Shown here piece by piece: positions 47,858-60,100 of a DNA stretch of 64,000 nt. The DNA lies in contig BSDZ01000015.1 of NCBI GenBank assembly GCA_030268105.1, positions 2,259,501 to 2,323,500 of the forward strand, given 5' to 3'. Position 1 is the first letter of the stretch, and each line of letters begins with the position of its first letter. A program made the translations under genes and the position numbers. Source of the DNA: Volvox africanus (Eukaryota > Chlorophyta > Chlorophyceae > Chlamydomonadales > Volvocaceae). The notes under the pieces were generated by a model. That model had not been told where the DNA came from and made no database searches. It saw nothing but the letters and a program-made list of their open reading frames with translations.

Positions 47858-49531
47858 CCGACCATGCCCAATCTTATCATAACCCTGGCTAAATGTTATG
47901 ATTAGGGTGTCCTTACGCAGCTCTCCTCGTTCAGGCAAACCGTTGACTCACAACGTCACTCACAACGTCTGATCTTGCATGGAAATGACAGTGATGCTAA
48001 TGTACACTGCCTACGGTCGTGGATTTTATTAACTGAAAATCCATACTAAAATGGACTGGAAATTCTTTGTGCAAGGACCTCTGCATGACTATTGACCGCA
48101 ACCACTTTAGGCAACCCATAAATCCAGGAATCCCGATTTACCGAGATCTGAGACTGACTTTGAGCACGATCCTTAAGAAACGCTGTATTAGTTTTTGTTT
48201 CTTGGCATTATTGACAGACGCTAGCTGAATTGCAATAAGCCTACCGTTGGAGTAAGTTGGCGTTGCAACTAACAAAAGCTGGGAACGTGACAAGGGCTCG
48301 CTAAGCTCATTTGAGACAGCGCTTGTCGATCGGAGATAGATTATAAGCTACCCAAAAGCAAGAACAAGTCAGGGCAACGTCTCCTCCCAAGAGAAAATAC
48401 ACGACAATCCGTTCTCTTTGAGGCCTTGCTACATGGCAGGCTCGAACAGCCCCGACGACACACACCGCTCTAAGCGATCAAACCCGCAAGAAAGATCCCC
48501 ATGCAATAGAAGACGACACAGATCTACCTACTACCTGAAACCTGCAAACCCAACTTGTAAACATTCATCCCCCAGCAACGGGACCAAATGGCAAAATACT
48601 CCGAACCAACAGGGGCGGGAGGCAGGGGAGTGCGGGGAAACAAGGACGGGTGATAGCGGCGATAGAGACAAAACTGCGGATAAGGCAACTGCTGCAGCAG
48701 CTACCACGTTGCCGCTACTTCCTGCCATACACGAGGCCGCAGCCGCGGCTTTGGGACCAAACGAAGGACTCAGTGATCACTTCATTATAAACCGCTTGGT
48801 GCTACACGACATGACAGTACCTAAACAGATTAATGTCCCCTGCCTTGTTTGCAAAATGGGAGATCGGATCCCAGGGCAGCTTCAGAGGATTATAAGTAGG
48901 AAATCTACATGGCCACCAGGCCATTGGATACCGGACCGTATGTTAGCCCGCAGTCTGAGCTGAGCACTGCTGAGCTGATATGGATTTTCGGTTCTGTCCC
49001 TTAAATGAATTGCAGAGGTGTACACTGCTGCTAAACCCCTGTGATTACCGCGCTCTGGACGGAACATGATGTGAGGACACCGTTCTAGGCTTTTGTCCCG
49101 TGTTGTCCTGGCACAGGACTGGCTATCATGACGTCTCCTGGCCCCCCTGATGAAAGTAACTTGTCTTCCTGGCATGTTCCTGGGTCAAATTTCCTCCGCC
49201 TGCACTGCCTCATGAGTTCAGCTAAAGGCGCATCAACGTGCCATCACATAATGGCCTACTTTTTACATCCACCGGCATGCTGAACCAGATAATCAAACTT
49301 TCCTTAAATCGCAATACCTTATATGGTGCAGTCGTGCTCTTGTGTACAGCTGCACACACGGATAGGCGCCTTCGGTTGTTTCAACCTCCAGCGCAGGCCT
49401 TATGCTCATTATATTTTCTAGAAACTTTCACGCACAAGCAATCATAAGTGATGGCTACTTGCATGTTCCCATATTCACGTAACACCTTTCCTTAGTTCTC
49501 TCGCGCTGCAGTGAGCGGCAGGCTCTGAACA
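47858..49531. other. Divergent intergenic region, PHD gene to E2 gene
   Basis: This 1.7 kb must hold the promoters of both neighbours. A plus-strand frame with ATG at 48433 and TGA at 48961-48963 (176 codons) is listed separately as a weak candidate. Nothing else recognised. Confidence 0.5.
48433..48963 (+). CDS. Candidate small ORF, hypothetical
   Basis: The longest open frame in this intergenic region: 176 residues. The first half is hydrophilic and Lys/Arg/Thr-rich, the middle Ala-rich (AIHEAAAAALGPNEG), and the end holds CLVCKMGDRIPGQ. No family resemblance, no splice partners; the single CxxC is not enough for a zinc site. It could equally be 5'-flanking DNA of the E2 gene. Included because it is ATG-started and longer than chance frames nearby. 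Confidence 0.2.
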   Translation: MAGSNSPDDTHRSKRSNPQERSPCNRRRHRSTYYLKPANPTCKHSSPSNGTKWQNTPNQQGREAGECGETRTGDSGDRDKTADKATAAAATTLPLLPAIHEAAAAALGPNEGLSDHFIINRLVLHDMTVPKQINVPCLVCKMGDRIPGQLQRIISRKSTWPPGHWIPDRMLARSLS

Positions 49532-52315
49532 ATGGCCCTCGACTTGGGTCGGATACAGAAGGTGAGCCAACAGACAAAAAATTGAATTTTATATTACATT
49601 TGCGGCATGTAATCATTCAAATTTAATCTTATCGGATACTGACTCATCCCCTGTAACTTCGGATGCCCGGAAGGAGCTCAAGGAGATTGAACGGGATAAG
49701 GCATCGGGAGTAACAGTCGAGCTAAAAAGCAATTCCTTACAGCACTTTATAGGATATGTGCCAGGTCCAAAGGACACGCCATATGAGGGCGGTCTTTTCA
49801 AAGTCGATATCAAGCTAGAAAGCTCGTATCCCTTTGTTCCACCAAAGATGACGTTCCTGTCAAAGGTGCGGCCTACGGTATAGGTGCAGCCCGAAAGTGT
49901 GGGAGGGGCGCGGGGGAGGGACGTGCGTACGAGCAAGTACGCGGACAGGGAGACGGGGTCGGACGTAAGCCATGAGAATGTCTGCTGTGCAGGATGTTAA
50001 GTACGGAACGGCTATAATTTCTCTTGATTAAAATCAATTGCGTCGCATTAAGAACACGGAATTTACAAGTTATGTCCTTTGGTATGAAGACCTAGTTTTT
50101 TGTAGCCGTCACCTAACAGCAGGTAAGAACTCGTGATCATATCCTCCAGACCCTGCTATATTATGGGGCTGTCCTCCTGTGCATTTGGCCAACTGGGTCT
50201 CACACACCCCATGCGTGTGCGCATACCGACCTGTACAGCGGACCAAGCCGCGCCGAAACCACAAATCTTGCACATAGCGATGAAAATATCCACTGCGGAT
50301 ATCCCTGCTTTTCACTGCTGTCCACTGAAGGTCTGGCATCCAAATGTTAGCAGTCAGAGCGGCGCGATCTGCCTCGACATCCTTAAAGACCAGGTAAGCT
50401 ACCCACGAGCGAATCGTAGATAGATGTGGATGCAGATTTCATGGCAACCCCGTGCTTTGAGCATTTCGCGAGCGGGTCGATAGGGCCTGTGCAAGCGGAT
50501 CCGGGACATTACTGGGGTCATGGAGACGAGGAGCGACTGGTAGTGGTGGGCAACTTCTGGCGCTTTCGGATTTTGGAGCCGGACCCCACTCTCAACCCTG
50601 CCCAATACTCTTTATGATTATGGTCACCCGGATGTTTAGGGTTTTGCAGTCACACCCGCGTTTCCTGGCCGTCGTCCGCCGGGTGCTCCCCATTGATGGC
50701 GTTGGGCCAGAGCATTGCGCTCTGCGGCCTAATGATTATAGCCCTGACCCTGTCGACGCAGCGGTGCTTCGGATGCGTGACGCGATCTGAATGCGTTTAA
50801 TTGTGCCCGTTCTTTAAAGTTCTTCCTGATCCTGGGCACTCAACTCACCCTACGGCGTCGTGGCTGCGATTGCTCCACAAGCTTGTTAAAATGAAGTGCG
50901 GGCAACACCAAGTACACGTCAATGTCACGTGCCCATTCCCCCTTGTGCACTTGTTCTCTATGGCTGGGATTCATACTTTTCCCTTGACCCTCCTGACAGC
51001 CCTCTACAGTACTGGGCCGTCCTGCCCCGCCCTGCCCTGCCCCGCCCTGCCCTCCCCTGCCCCGCCCTCAGTGGAGCCCGACACTGACGCTTAAAACAGC
51101 GCTGCTGTGCCTGCAAGCACTCTTGGCATCACCGCAGCCGGATGACCCGCAAGTGAGTACCCCACCCTTCTGGTTCCGAATGTACTCGTCCTGCTTACAT
51201 ATTTTTTATTTCAGTGCAGCGAAGCGAAGCTGTTGGCTTCTCCACAGCATCAATTTAGCATCAAAAATTGATTTGGAACCTCACTTCTCCACAGCCGATA
51301 CCTGCCTTTGGCGTACCATAGCCCATGTAAGGAAGTGCTCCAGTGCATCACGCGAGTGCTGGGCCCTGGGAGTCTAGCAACTGGCGGGGACGTACAAGGA
51401 AATTATCCCTTCCAATCAGAAAGGACAAAACGGAAGAGCCGTGCAGCACGCAAGTGCGCAACGTCGACACAGGATGTTTCAGGATAAACAGGGAACACCT
51501 CAGGAAAACGACGAACGTTACTGGAAGTTCACACGGCACTGCGGGCACTTAGCAAAGGGCGCGACACGGGATTACTTGGAGGGTAGGATGTCGCAAGTCA
51601 TACCGCGATGTGAGTTCACGCCAATGTGTCAGGTAAGATCCTTGGATAAGGGCGCGATAAGAGCGCTGTGGAACCAAGCTGGGTTCAGTCTCATGCCGCA
51701 TCGATAATGCTGTGACCCTAAACGGAAGCCTGCACAATCCTTAAGAGCTGGTCGCCACAGGCGACATCGTTCACTATCTGTGGCCCTTGTTGTTCTTATC
51801 CCCATGGCGCTCCTGCCCTGTACAGGATGCAGTTGTGGCCAAACAGTACTTGGATGATTTTGAAACGTACAAGAAGACGGCCAGGTGGGGACGGCTGGGT
51901 GCAGGAAGGCCACGTGGGGAGGCCGTAGGCCCCGGCTGCTCGCTGAACGCTAGGACCGCTGCTTTGGTTGAGGTTGCTTTGGTCACGGCCGTTCGCTGCA
52001 GATGTTGAACCACTGCGCAGTAAACTTGCACCTCTATCGGATGCTGAGATTGCTACCCCCTTCCGGACAATGCAGCTCTAACCTGATTGTCCATACCTTG
52101 TTTTCTGCTGCCGGCCAAATGCTGTGGGGTTTCCACTCTGCATGATGCGTAGGTACTGGACCGAGGCGTTTGCAAATCCAAAGGCTGATGCCCCCAATGA
52201 GAAGGTGGAGCGCATTGTGGAGATGGGCTTTGACAGGGCAAAGGCTATCCAGGCACTGCAGATGTGCGGCGGCGATGAGAACGCCGCGTTGGAGCAACTC
52301 CTAGGTGGTGCGTAG
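49532..52315 (+). CDS. UBC27: Ubiquitin-conjugating enzyme E2 with C-terminal UBA domain (UBE2K/UBC27 type)
   Basis: Class II E2 that receives ubiquitin from E1 and builds Lys48 chains; the UBA domain binds ubiquitin. Exons: 49532-49561, 49674-49865, 50331-50393, 51072-51152, 51826-51884, 52153-52315. All in phase, 195 residues, close to plant UBC27. Landmarks: start MALDLGRIQK; GPKDTPYEGGLF; YPFVPPKMTFLSKVWHPNV; active-site Cys 88 in SGAICLDIL; WSPTLTLKTALLCLQALL; PDDPQDAVVAKQYL; UBA from about residue 157 with VERIVEMGFDRAKAIQALQ and a final LEQLLGG. The exon 2 acceptor (CCCGGAAG) has a poor pyrimidine tract but is forced by the alignment. The intron before exon 4 ends in a CCTGCCCCGC repeat. 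A fragment duplicated from such a gene lies at 45120-45266. Confidence 0.95.
51021..51069. repeat. Pyrimidine tandem repeat at an intron 3' end
   Basis: Variants of CCTGCCCCGC/CCTGC run for about 49 bases and finish in the CTCAG acceptor of E2 exon 4, so the repeat itself serves as the polypyrimidine tract. Confidence 0.8.
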
Positions 52316-52361
52316 ACTGGGTTGTCGACGCCGTGGAAACCTTCGGGTCCGTCATTGCGGC

Positions 52362-52366
52362 TGTAA
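52362..52366 (+). terminator. TGTAA polyadenylation signal of the E2 gene
   Basis: TGTAA lies 47 bases after the E2 stop codon. A further copy is at 52771-52775. Which is used is unknown. Confidence 0.35.
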
Positions 52367-53515
52367 CTGCGGTGGGTGGAGATGAGCTGCGTTCCATTAC
52401 ATTTCGCGAAAATTTTCCACAGCTGTCTCAGCTGCGTCGCTATGGTCGTCTAAATGGGTATCTGCTTGCTTCAAAGGCACGGAAGTGTGAGTCTTGATGG
52501 TCAAGCATGGAAACGTGAAAGGACTATAAAAGGATGTGTGGGGACGACAGCGGAGCAGGTGTGCATGTAGACGGCTGGGCAGGATGCGCTTGCTGGGGTC
52601 TTAACCAGGTCGGCCTAATGCTGGTGCTCCTGTGAATCGGCTACCGATGGCCTGTGGGCAGTTACGTGCTCTTGCCAGGAATGGACTTTGACATGTGCTA
52701 AGGCTGTTTGTCTTTCGCTTCATGTTATATGGCCTCAAGCAGTAATAGCTCTGCTGATTTCCAAAAAGCATGTAAGTGTCAGGAGCAGGTGTCAGGGTCA
52801 GTGGAATGGCTTCTTACCGTATGGCTATAAGTGTCGATGCGTGAAGAGCTCGTCCCTTAGGGGACGTGTTCACTGTGCGTCGGTTGCATTCCGCCCCATT
52901 AGCACGCATGTCCCATCAAGAAAGTGTGCATTATTTTGCTTGCCAAGGTTGTGCTTGCTTGTTATTGGTGTTGAATGGTGGTACTTGAAGTGTGTGGAAG
53001 GGGGCCCCCAGAGTACGGCGGCTTAGAGCTCACTGCTCAGCGTGGCAAGGAAGGGTTAAGGATGGATGGGGTTGACCATAAGGTATGGGCCTGCCTGTCA
53101 TTTTCCACTGTTCCGGCCTTCTGGTGTTGTGTGGACTTCATGGCACTCCTGTGACAGGATTCATTGGGAAGACTGTTCCTTGTTAGTGCCAGCTCATGCA
53201 CGCGACAGCGGTCCAGGAAAGTTTGATTGAATCTTGACTGCATAGCCACATTGGGACTAACGATGGAAGGCATCAGACGGTTTCACACCTGGCAAGCATG
53301 TCAGCATTAAAGCAAGGCGGAAGATACATGGATGGGGACACCTGTCCCCACTGCACCGGTTTTGTTTTGTGCTTTATTTTCGCATGTTCAAGCTGGTGCA
53401 CACCGAAGAATTCAGAATTCATGCCGGATTATTTGCTGATAACATATTCCAGAAGGAATGAGGAAAGTTGCATGAACCTACCATCGCAAGCAGGGCGCTT
53501 ACAGAAACAGGCCCG

Positions 53516-53932
53516 TTAGACAACAGGCATATAGAAGGGGTCTGCCATGATTTTTCCTTCGGTACAAACTACTGCATCATTGGGCAAAACTTGTGATCCC
53601 ATACTACGCCCAACCACACATAGACGCCCAGACACTTCGCCCAGAACTACAATAACATGCGTCTCACCCTGAGCAAAATGAAAATGTGCACGTGGCGCAT
53701 AAGCAAAAACTGAAACGCACGCACGCAAGTAACCCGCCTGCAAGCTGTCAAGAATTGGAATATTGGTATACCGTTCCAACACATCCCACGTGTACAACCA
53801 TAATCCAGCACCGGAAACCCCCTTCCAGTTGCACAGTGCATACTCCGCTGTGCTGTACGGTGAACTTAAGTACCCCGGTTCCCTCCTCGTGCCTGTCATG
53901 TTGGACCGACATGCCATTTCGCCATCAGTCAT
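53516..53932 (-). CDS. Candidate ORF, 138 residues, hypothetical
   Basis: ATG-started, closed by TAA. Contains LWLYTWDVLERYTNIPILDS, YAPRAHFHFAQGETHVIVVL and GEVSGRLCVVGRSMGSQVLP: balanced, globular-looking composition with alternating hydrophobic stretches, unlike the low-complexity noise frames around it. No family recognised and no splice partners found. It lies within the probable 3' UTR of the V-ATPase E gene on the same strand, so it may be an unrelated small gene, an old exon, or chance. Confidence 0.3.
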   Translation of the reverse strand: MTDGEMACRSNMTGTRREPGYLSSPYSTAEYALCNWKGVSGAGLWLYTWDVLERYTNIPILDSLQAGYLRACVSVFAYAPRAHFHFAQGETHVIVVLGEVSGRLCVVGRSMGSQVLPNDAVVCTEGKIMADPFYMPVV

Positions 53933-54086
53933 GACACCCGAACGGTGTTAGAAAGCCTGTCGGCCAGTCTATTGCCGAGGACGAAGGCGGTCGTCCTGCG
54001 GACAAAGTGTTTGCTTCTAAGCAGCGCTCGACCGCCAAGCTCCTGATGGATATGGATATCGCACCCAAGGTCACAGCCGGGACCCT

Positions 54087-55365
54087 TTAGTGCTGGCCCT
54101 GCGCAAGGACGCCAAACAGCTTCGCACGCACGGTTGGCAAGTTCGCCTGGTACGCAATCTTCAGCCGCTCGTCCAGTGTATTACTGCACTTAATGCGTCC
54201 ATCAGCTGAGGTCAAAACGATACCGCCGCAGCTGTCGATGGAATAGCAAAGGCGTCGGGGAAACACGAACGCGAGGTTGAGAAGTGGAGAATGAAATACA
54301 CAGCCATCACAATAGATGACCGTTGCGTAATAAATACCCAGAGATGGATACCATCACCGCGACATGGCTGAATGGACCTGATCAGTACCAACCCCCTCCG
54401 TAACCCACTAATCGTTCACACCCATATTCCCGCACTTACCATGACTCAAGATCGTCATCATCAGCAGGGGGCGGTGGGAGGAAATTGGTCAGGTCCAACG
54501 AGAGTGCGGGGGCCTCAGCGCCAAACAAGGCAGTGTATGCCTTTCGCGCCGGCTCAAGGACTTCCTTGACGAGCAGCAGATCCACTTGCCGGCACGACAC
54601 CGTCACAGACCTCTCATTCAACTTTCTCATCGCCTGCGCGAGCCCCGGACGAGCTTCTGAGTCAGAGGTCCATCTTGGGGTGGGTATGTACGTCACGAAT
54701 GCAAGCCCACCTGCACAAGGAGATCCTGGAGGAGCTTTTTGTACGAGGTGGTGTTCTTAGACACATCGCGAAGGCGCAGCTTCGCCTCCGTGATAATTTC
54801 TTGCACTGCGGCCTCCTTAGCAGCTAGGACCTTTAGGCGCATTTCGTTCAGCTGTTTGGAGTACTCGCTGTACAAGCACGACACGCAAATGGAATTAAGG
54901 CATAAAAATGGATCGCGGACTGGAGAAAGTCTTTAGAAGGATCCCTCACAAGCCTCACATCTTCTTCTTCACCTCGACCTGTCCCTCCTTGCGCTCATAC
55001 TCCTTCCTAATCTTCGCCTTCTCCTGCTCCAACAATTGCAGCTTCTCAAGATTGAACTCCTGCGAAGAGCAACAAAATAGCGTCCGGTTTGCTGGGACTT
55101 AATTGACTTGGGTAGTAGCCTGATCATCTCAAGAAACTCCAAAGCAATCTTGGAAATGCCGCCTAAAATGATCGGTGCTAATGAGTCCTCGCCTCCTCTG
55201 CGGAGACTTTAATCTCCGTGGCTTTCTCGTCCGCCTCCTGCTTGATGAACCGCACCATCTGCTCGATTTGGCGCTCAACCTGTGAATCCGCATGGCTTGT
55301 ATCAGGAATGGTGATTCATTAAATTAGCTATTTACGTGATGACAATTCACCTCTGCCTCGTTCAT
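54087..55365 (-). CDS. VHA-E: V-type H+-ATPase subunit E
   Basis: Peripheral stalk subunit of the V1 sector of the proton pump of vacuoles and endomembranes. Exons: 55351-55365, 55193-55279, 54959-55059, 54711-54867, 54440-54633, 54087-54231; all in phase, 232 residues, the standard length. Landmarks: MNEAE; VERQIEQMVRFIKQEADEKA; EIKVSAEE; EFNLEKLQLLEQEKAKIRKE; YERKEGQVEVKKKIEYSKQL; YKKLLQDLLVQAMRKLNE; SVTVSCRQVDLLLVKEVL; C-terminal CCGGIVLTSADGRIKCSNTL, then DERL and LPTVRAKLFGVL. The first coding exon is only 15 bases. The intron after SAEE (55060-55192) starts with GC instead of GT; the family consensus SAEE-EFN fixes the junction. No other gene overlaps it. Confidence 0.95.
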
Positions 55366-57148
55366 TTTTCTTCTGCTTTAGATAACGAAGTGTTATCTTG
55401 ATGCGCAGAGGCCTTGGGGTTCAGTAACTAAGACGTGGGCACACGTCGATTTGTATACTAAACTGCCAGAATGCATTTGTCCACGAGGATTTGCATAATT
55501 TTACATATCTCGTCCCACATTGTCGTACGTTGGGTCCCTGCGCGCTGCGCGGGGCTGCGCCTTTTCACAAATGCACCATCGACAACCTCCCGTAGGGGGC
55601 AATCAGTACATCACTTGAGAAAGATCATCAAATGCACCAGTGGACGCGTTAAATGCCCTTGGGCACTGCACGGTTCCTCACGGTTTGACGGGATATTCCC
55701 TTAAGTACTCCAGGAACTACTACGCCAAAAATCATTTATGGCACTGGATATGCTTGGTTCTTGCCTTGCTTTCCTGGCCTAAATCCTTCTTAGGATACAC
55801 CCATATGTCACTTCGATGGCTAAGAAATCCAAAACCTTCTTCTCTGTCCCCGCCCGATCCTTGCATCTCAGGCCGTGATGTCTTCTAACCGCGTGTACAG
55901 TGTAGACGTTGTGGGCTTGGGTCGTTAGGATGGGGCTCATCAACGATCTTTTTCGGATCCACTTTTGTCACTCATATAAAAATCTAAAGAATACCGGCGT
56001 TGTCAGGTTGCGTGTTGGAACGCACCCTTGTCACCCAGGTGAGTAGAACATGGAACTGGCTCACCGCGTCAGAGCACTCTTAGACGATGCAGGGCTGTCA
56101 GGCAAAACAACAGCCCCGGTCTCAGGAACCCACGTGTGCTGCATGTACAGGGTACGTGGCTGTCTCAAATCGCACAAAGATATGTGAACGGATAGAAACA
56201 GCCAGAGGTCCCCTGAAAACAAAATTCTATCTTTGGGCAGGTGTAGGCACGTGCATGGGCTAACCGTCACTGTGCATAGGCATGTCCTTCCGCAAAGTGT
56301 AACCTCCCTCTTAGATTTACGAAGGTAAGGACAGTACGAAGTGTGACCCTGACTTAGGTTCATCTTCTTGGTCCGAGAAGAACGTATCGATTGATAAAAA
56401 AGGAATGGCATAAATCCTTCTTGTTAGGGCGAGGGCCGGGATGGTAGCCGGAGGGACTACGATGAGATCGCCCAAGCTTTCAGAGTCTTGATTTGTTGAC
56501 TTTAGTTGTTACCTTAAGTAAACGGATAGATAATGGCAAGCCGCTGATGAGCTAACTAGGACGAAAACATGGGAAATTGGTACGAAAGGTCGTCCAGCGG
56601 AGGTAGCACGCGATCCCTTTGAAACACTCATAAGGAATTTTTACGCCACTTCAACCTTAGCTTAATGATGTGATCACCGAACGCAGCCGGGTTGTGAAAC
56701 CTTTGCCACCGATGTACTGACTTGCACACCCACAGGATAGCTTTTATGATAACACAATGTGAAATTAAATTTTTTATGAGTCCCTAAGTACAAACCATAG
56801 AAAGCTTCAGGGTCATCTGTTATTTCTCTATTTGCATCCCAGCTAAGGGAGTCGTACACTCATTGGTGATCCCAGCCGTAGTCATAGATGGGCAAGTTTA
56901 ACAGTAACTTTTAAAGTGGGTTGTCTGCTGAGTACAGTTTTGGTGCATCTTTGAGAGCCCAGTGATTATAATGCCCTTGGCTCAGGAACTCAGCGACCGT
57001 ACTGTGCCCTAGAAGTGGTACCCGAGTATAACTTCAATTGCCAAGTAGAGAAAGACGTCTGCCACATCCTTCGGTCCTTCGGTCTCTGTAATATACACCA
57101 GGCAATCTTGTGCAGTTTTGGTGCTCCTTGGAATTGTCGTCCGTGGAA
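55366..57148. other. Divergent intergenic region, V-ATPase E to TBL2-like gene
   Basis: 1.8 kb that must hold both promoters and 5' UTRs. No gene or repeat could be supported; all frames are short and without family resemblance. Confidence 0.5.
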
Positions 57149-60100
57149 ATGGATGCGGAAACGGCCGTCCCTTTAAGCCAAAACAGCCAAATTGTCCTGG
57201 CTGTTGCAGGTAAGTGAAGTCAGTGATGTGAGAATGGAATATGCAGAGCTTGCCGCGTCAGATCAAACCTTGATCTGCAGGCGGCAGTGTACTGCTGTTT
57301 ATCGGCTACTTGATCTATGGACTGGCAAATTGTCTTTACTCTATTGCCAGTATTTTGGGCTCAACAAGGAACGCGAAGAACCGGTGCGTCTGATGTACTG
57401 GCCAAGCAGCAGCTTGTTGACTCACTCAGTATGTAGTGCATAACCGCTGGCCTCGGTTTACAGGAGCAAGCCATCTAAGCAGCAGAAGCCAGCGAAGGCA
57501 AAGGGCTCGGACACGGACGAGTAAGTTTCTTGGTCAGTCAGTTACTTGGAAGCTAGCGTGTCAAGTGGGGCGTTTACTGAAAGCAACATTGTACCAGTCG
57601 CTGGTGCTTGTCAGCATATTCTGGTGCTTGATAGCTTACTCCTCACCTTCCGCTTTCACGGGTGGACGGGCCACATCCTTCGGTATAGTAAAGCTGATTT
57701 CCCGTAGACTCCGGTACGGTTGCGGTGGCAACGTAGCAGGTGTTGGGGGCGGGGCAGGGTGGAGTGGGCTGTGTATATTCAATGCGATGGAAATGTACCT
57801 TACGGTAGAAGCTTCGAGTCGTGGTGGCGTGCTGGTACAAGACGTAAGCAATATTCATACGAGCGGAGAAGACGAGCCCAAAGTCTTGGCGCTGCAGAGT
57901 GCGAAAAAGAAACACGCAGCCGCAAGCCGGAGTAAACATCAGGAGGCCCTCAGGCCTTGTCTCAAAGGCATGTTAATCGGGCACTCTCCACTGCCATCCC
58001 AGTGACGATTGTGCATCATTCCGGATTGTACATCCATCCGGTGGCAATCCCTTCAATATGAGTTGCAATGCAGTGACGATTTCATCATGAGCAGCATTCG
58101 ACAACTGTAAAATGCAATGGGCGTTGCAGGCTGGAAGTGCAAAATAAGTTTAAGCACCTGTTTTCCGTATTGGCCAGATTTCGGGGCCCGTATGGACAGA
58201 GGCTTGACCGCGACCGGCAGTTAGGGTTTCTTTTGCACACAAAATGGGTATTAGCTGCCAAGCATTACTCTGCGTCTTTAACCCAGACCTTACAATAGCG
58301 CGCTACAATACGGAGCTTAAACCTGACAGGCAAACCTCAATCCCTTATCCATTCATATGCCCTGTCCGTTGTTTTTTATTGAGGCAATCTCCCCGGATTG
58401 GACATGGAGTTAGGAGACAGCCAGTCCAGTTCTCCGCGTCATTCACGCTTACAAATCATGAGACACGATCGTTCACCCGCAGGCCCCTGGTTTCTGCCCC
58501 AACGAAGGAGCGCGGACCGGACCTGAAAAAGCTGATTAAGGCGGAAAAGAGCGCAGCCAAGAAGAAGAAGTGCGTGTGACGGGCCTGGAATATGAACCCT
58601 TCTTTTCATTGTGGCACAGGCCCCTGGTGCATGTGTACTTGTCTGTGCTTGCGGGAATTTGCATATGTGTGGATAGGTAGGTTTGAGGGGCTGCTGCGGC
58701 ACGGCCATGTGTCCATATGGTGCAACTTCAAGTGATAGATGTTTCCAGGAAGCACCATACGGTTACGGCTCATTGTGTGTGTGTCCAGGCGCGTGTGTAT
58801 ATACCTATGTTGTTGGCAGAGGTCCTCTCGGCTCTTACATTGGCAGCTGTCCTTTGGCCCCTGGCAAGACTACTAAATACATTGGAGAGGTTCAGAGTAT
58901 ATTGGTTTGCGTTGTTGTTTCTTATGTTGTGCGTCGTGTTTGTGTTCGCAGCACCCCCAAGGAGGATCAGATGGCCACTCACGATCTCTGGGTCAACACG
59001 CTCAAGGTGAAGGGGAAGTTGAAGGCAGGGCAGGGGATTGGGGGAGGATGCACGTGAATGTTAAGGAATGCGTCCAGGAATGATGGAAGCCACAGGTGGG
59101 AGGATGATCGGAGGAAGTTGGTTGGGCAAGTAATTTTAGGTGTTATGAGATATGACCGGTACTTTGTCCCGTGTTCCCGGTATCCATATATGGAGTTGTC
59201 GTTTTCCCTCCACCCCCGACCCCGGCTTCTCCCCATCCTCAGTTCTTGGATTTGGGATCTAGATTTGAAATTTGATCAAAATTAAATCTAGATTTAAAAA
59301 ATTTTCATCTTTCTTGGCTCCGCTTTACAGGATCACGGGGACACAGTTCACGGTGTGGCATGGTCGCGGGACGGCCAGCTGCTGGCGACTGCCTGTGAAG
59401 ACATGATATTGCGCTTATTCGACCTGTCAGACGTGTCTAACAAGAACCCGAAGGTGTGCATCCTTTTAGAGTTCTAAAGGGTTATTACCATTTTTGTACT
59501 CTCAGAGGGGTCATATATCCCCCACCCCGTAAGGGGTTTTCCGCTGCATCATTCCGTAGTACCTCCCACACGCACCCCACGTCCTACCATCTCTCCACGC
59601 CGGGTGTTTTGCTTTACCCGCATCCCTCCTACCTCCATGCCTTCCTATGTGATGTGGATGCGCAGTTCAAGCGAGTGCGCACAACACGTATCCCGCTTGG
59701 GGTGGGGTTCGGCGATTCCCCCGACGCGGTGGTGGCCACTCTGCGAGGTACCCCGGATGCGATGATGGCGCTATACCAGCCGATAGTCAAACAGCCGGGC
59801 GAGCCACCCTCCTACGATGCCAAGTGGACGGTGCGTGCTGGGGCCGTGCTGGGGAACGGGGAAACGCGGTTGCGCAGCATTAAGGTAAGAGATAAGGTGG
59901 GAGCAGAAAGAGACGAATACAACGACGACGACGATGATGATGGAATGAATTTGTCGTAGACACGAACGGGAGATCGGCAAGCCCAAACGGAGACGGTAGG
60001 AAAGAAGTATACGGAGGGAGAAGATGCCGTCGGGTAACGAATGACGGGTAACGATCTTATCTCCTCGCCTGTGTCGTCTTTTCCTAACTCCTTTTCGCAA

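Larger units (their letters stand above)
52316..54086. other. Convergent intergenic region, E2 and V-ATPase E 3' ends
   Basis: This 1.8 kb holds the 3' UTRs of both neighbours. On the minus strand a TGTAA (plus-strand TTACA 53499-53503) would end a V-ATPase E transcript with a UTR of about 0.58 kb. That UTR would contain the open frame 53516-53932, listed separately. Otherwise nothing seen. Confidence 0.45.

Noticed and set aside
57436..58005. 189-codon plus-strand frame within the TBL2-like gene
   Set aside because: It reads exon 3 in the wrong phase; the correct phase links exon 2 to exon 3 and gives the Lys-rich linker.
59456..59959. 167-codon plus-strand frame taken as one unit
   Set aside because: Only 59666-59884 is supported as exon; the first part is pyrimidine-rich intron.
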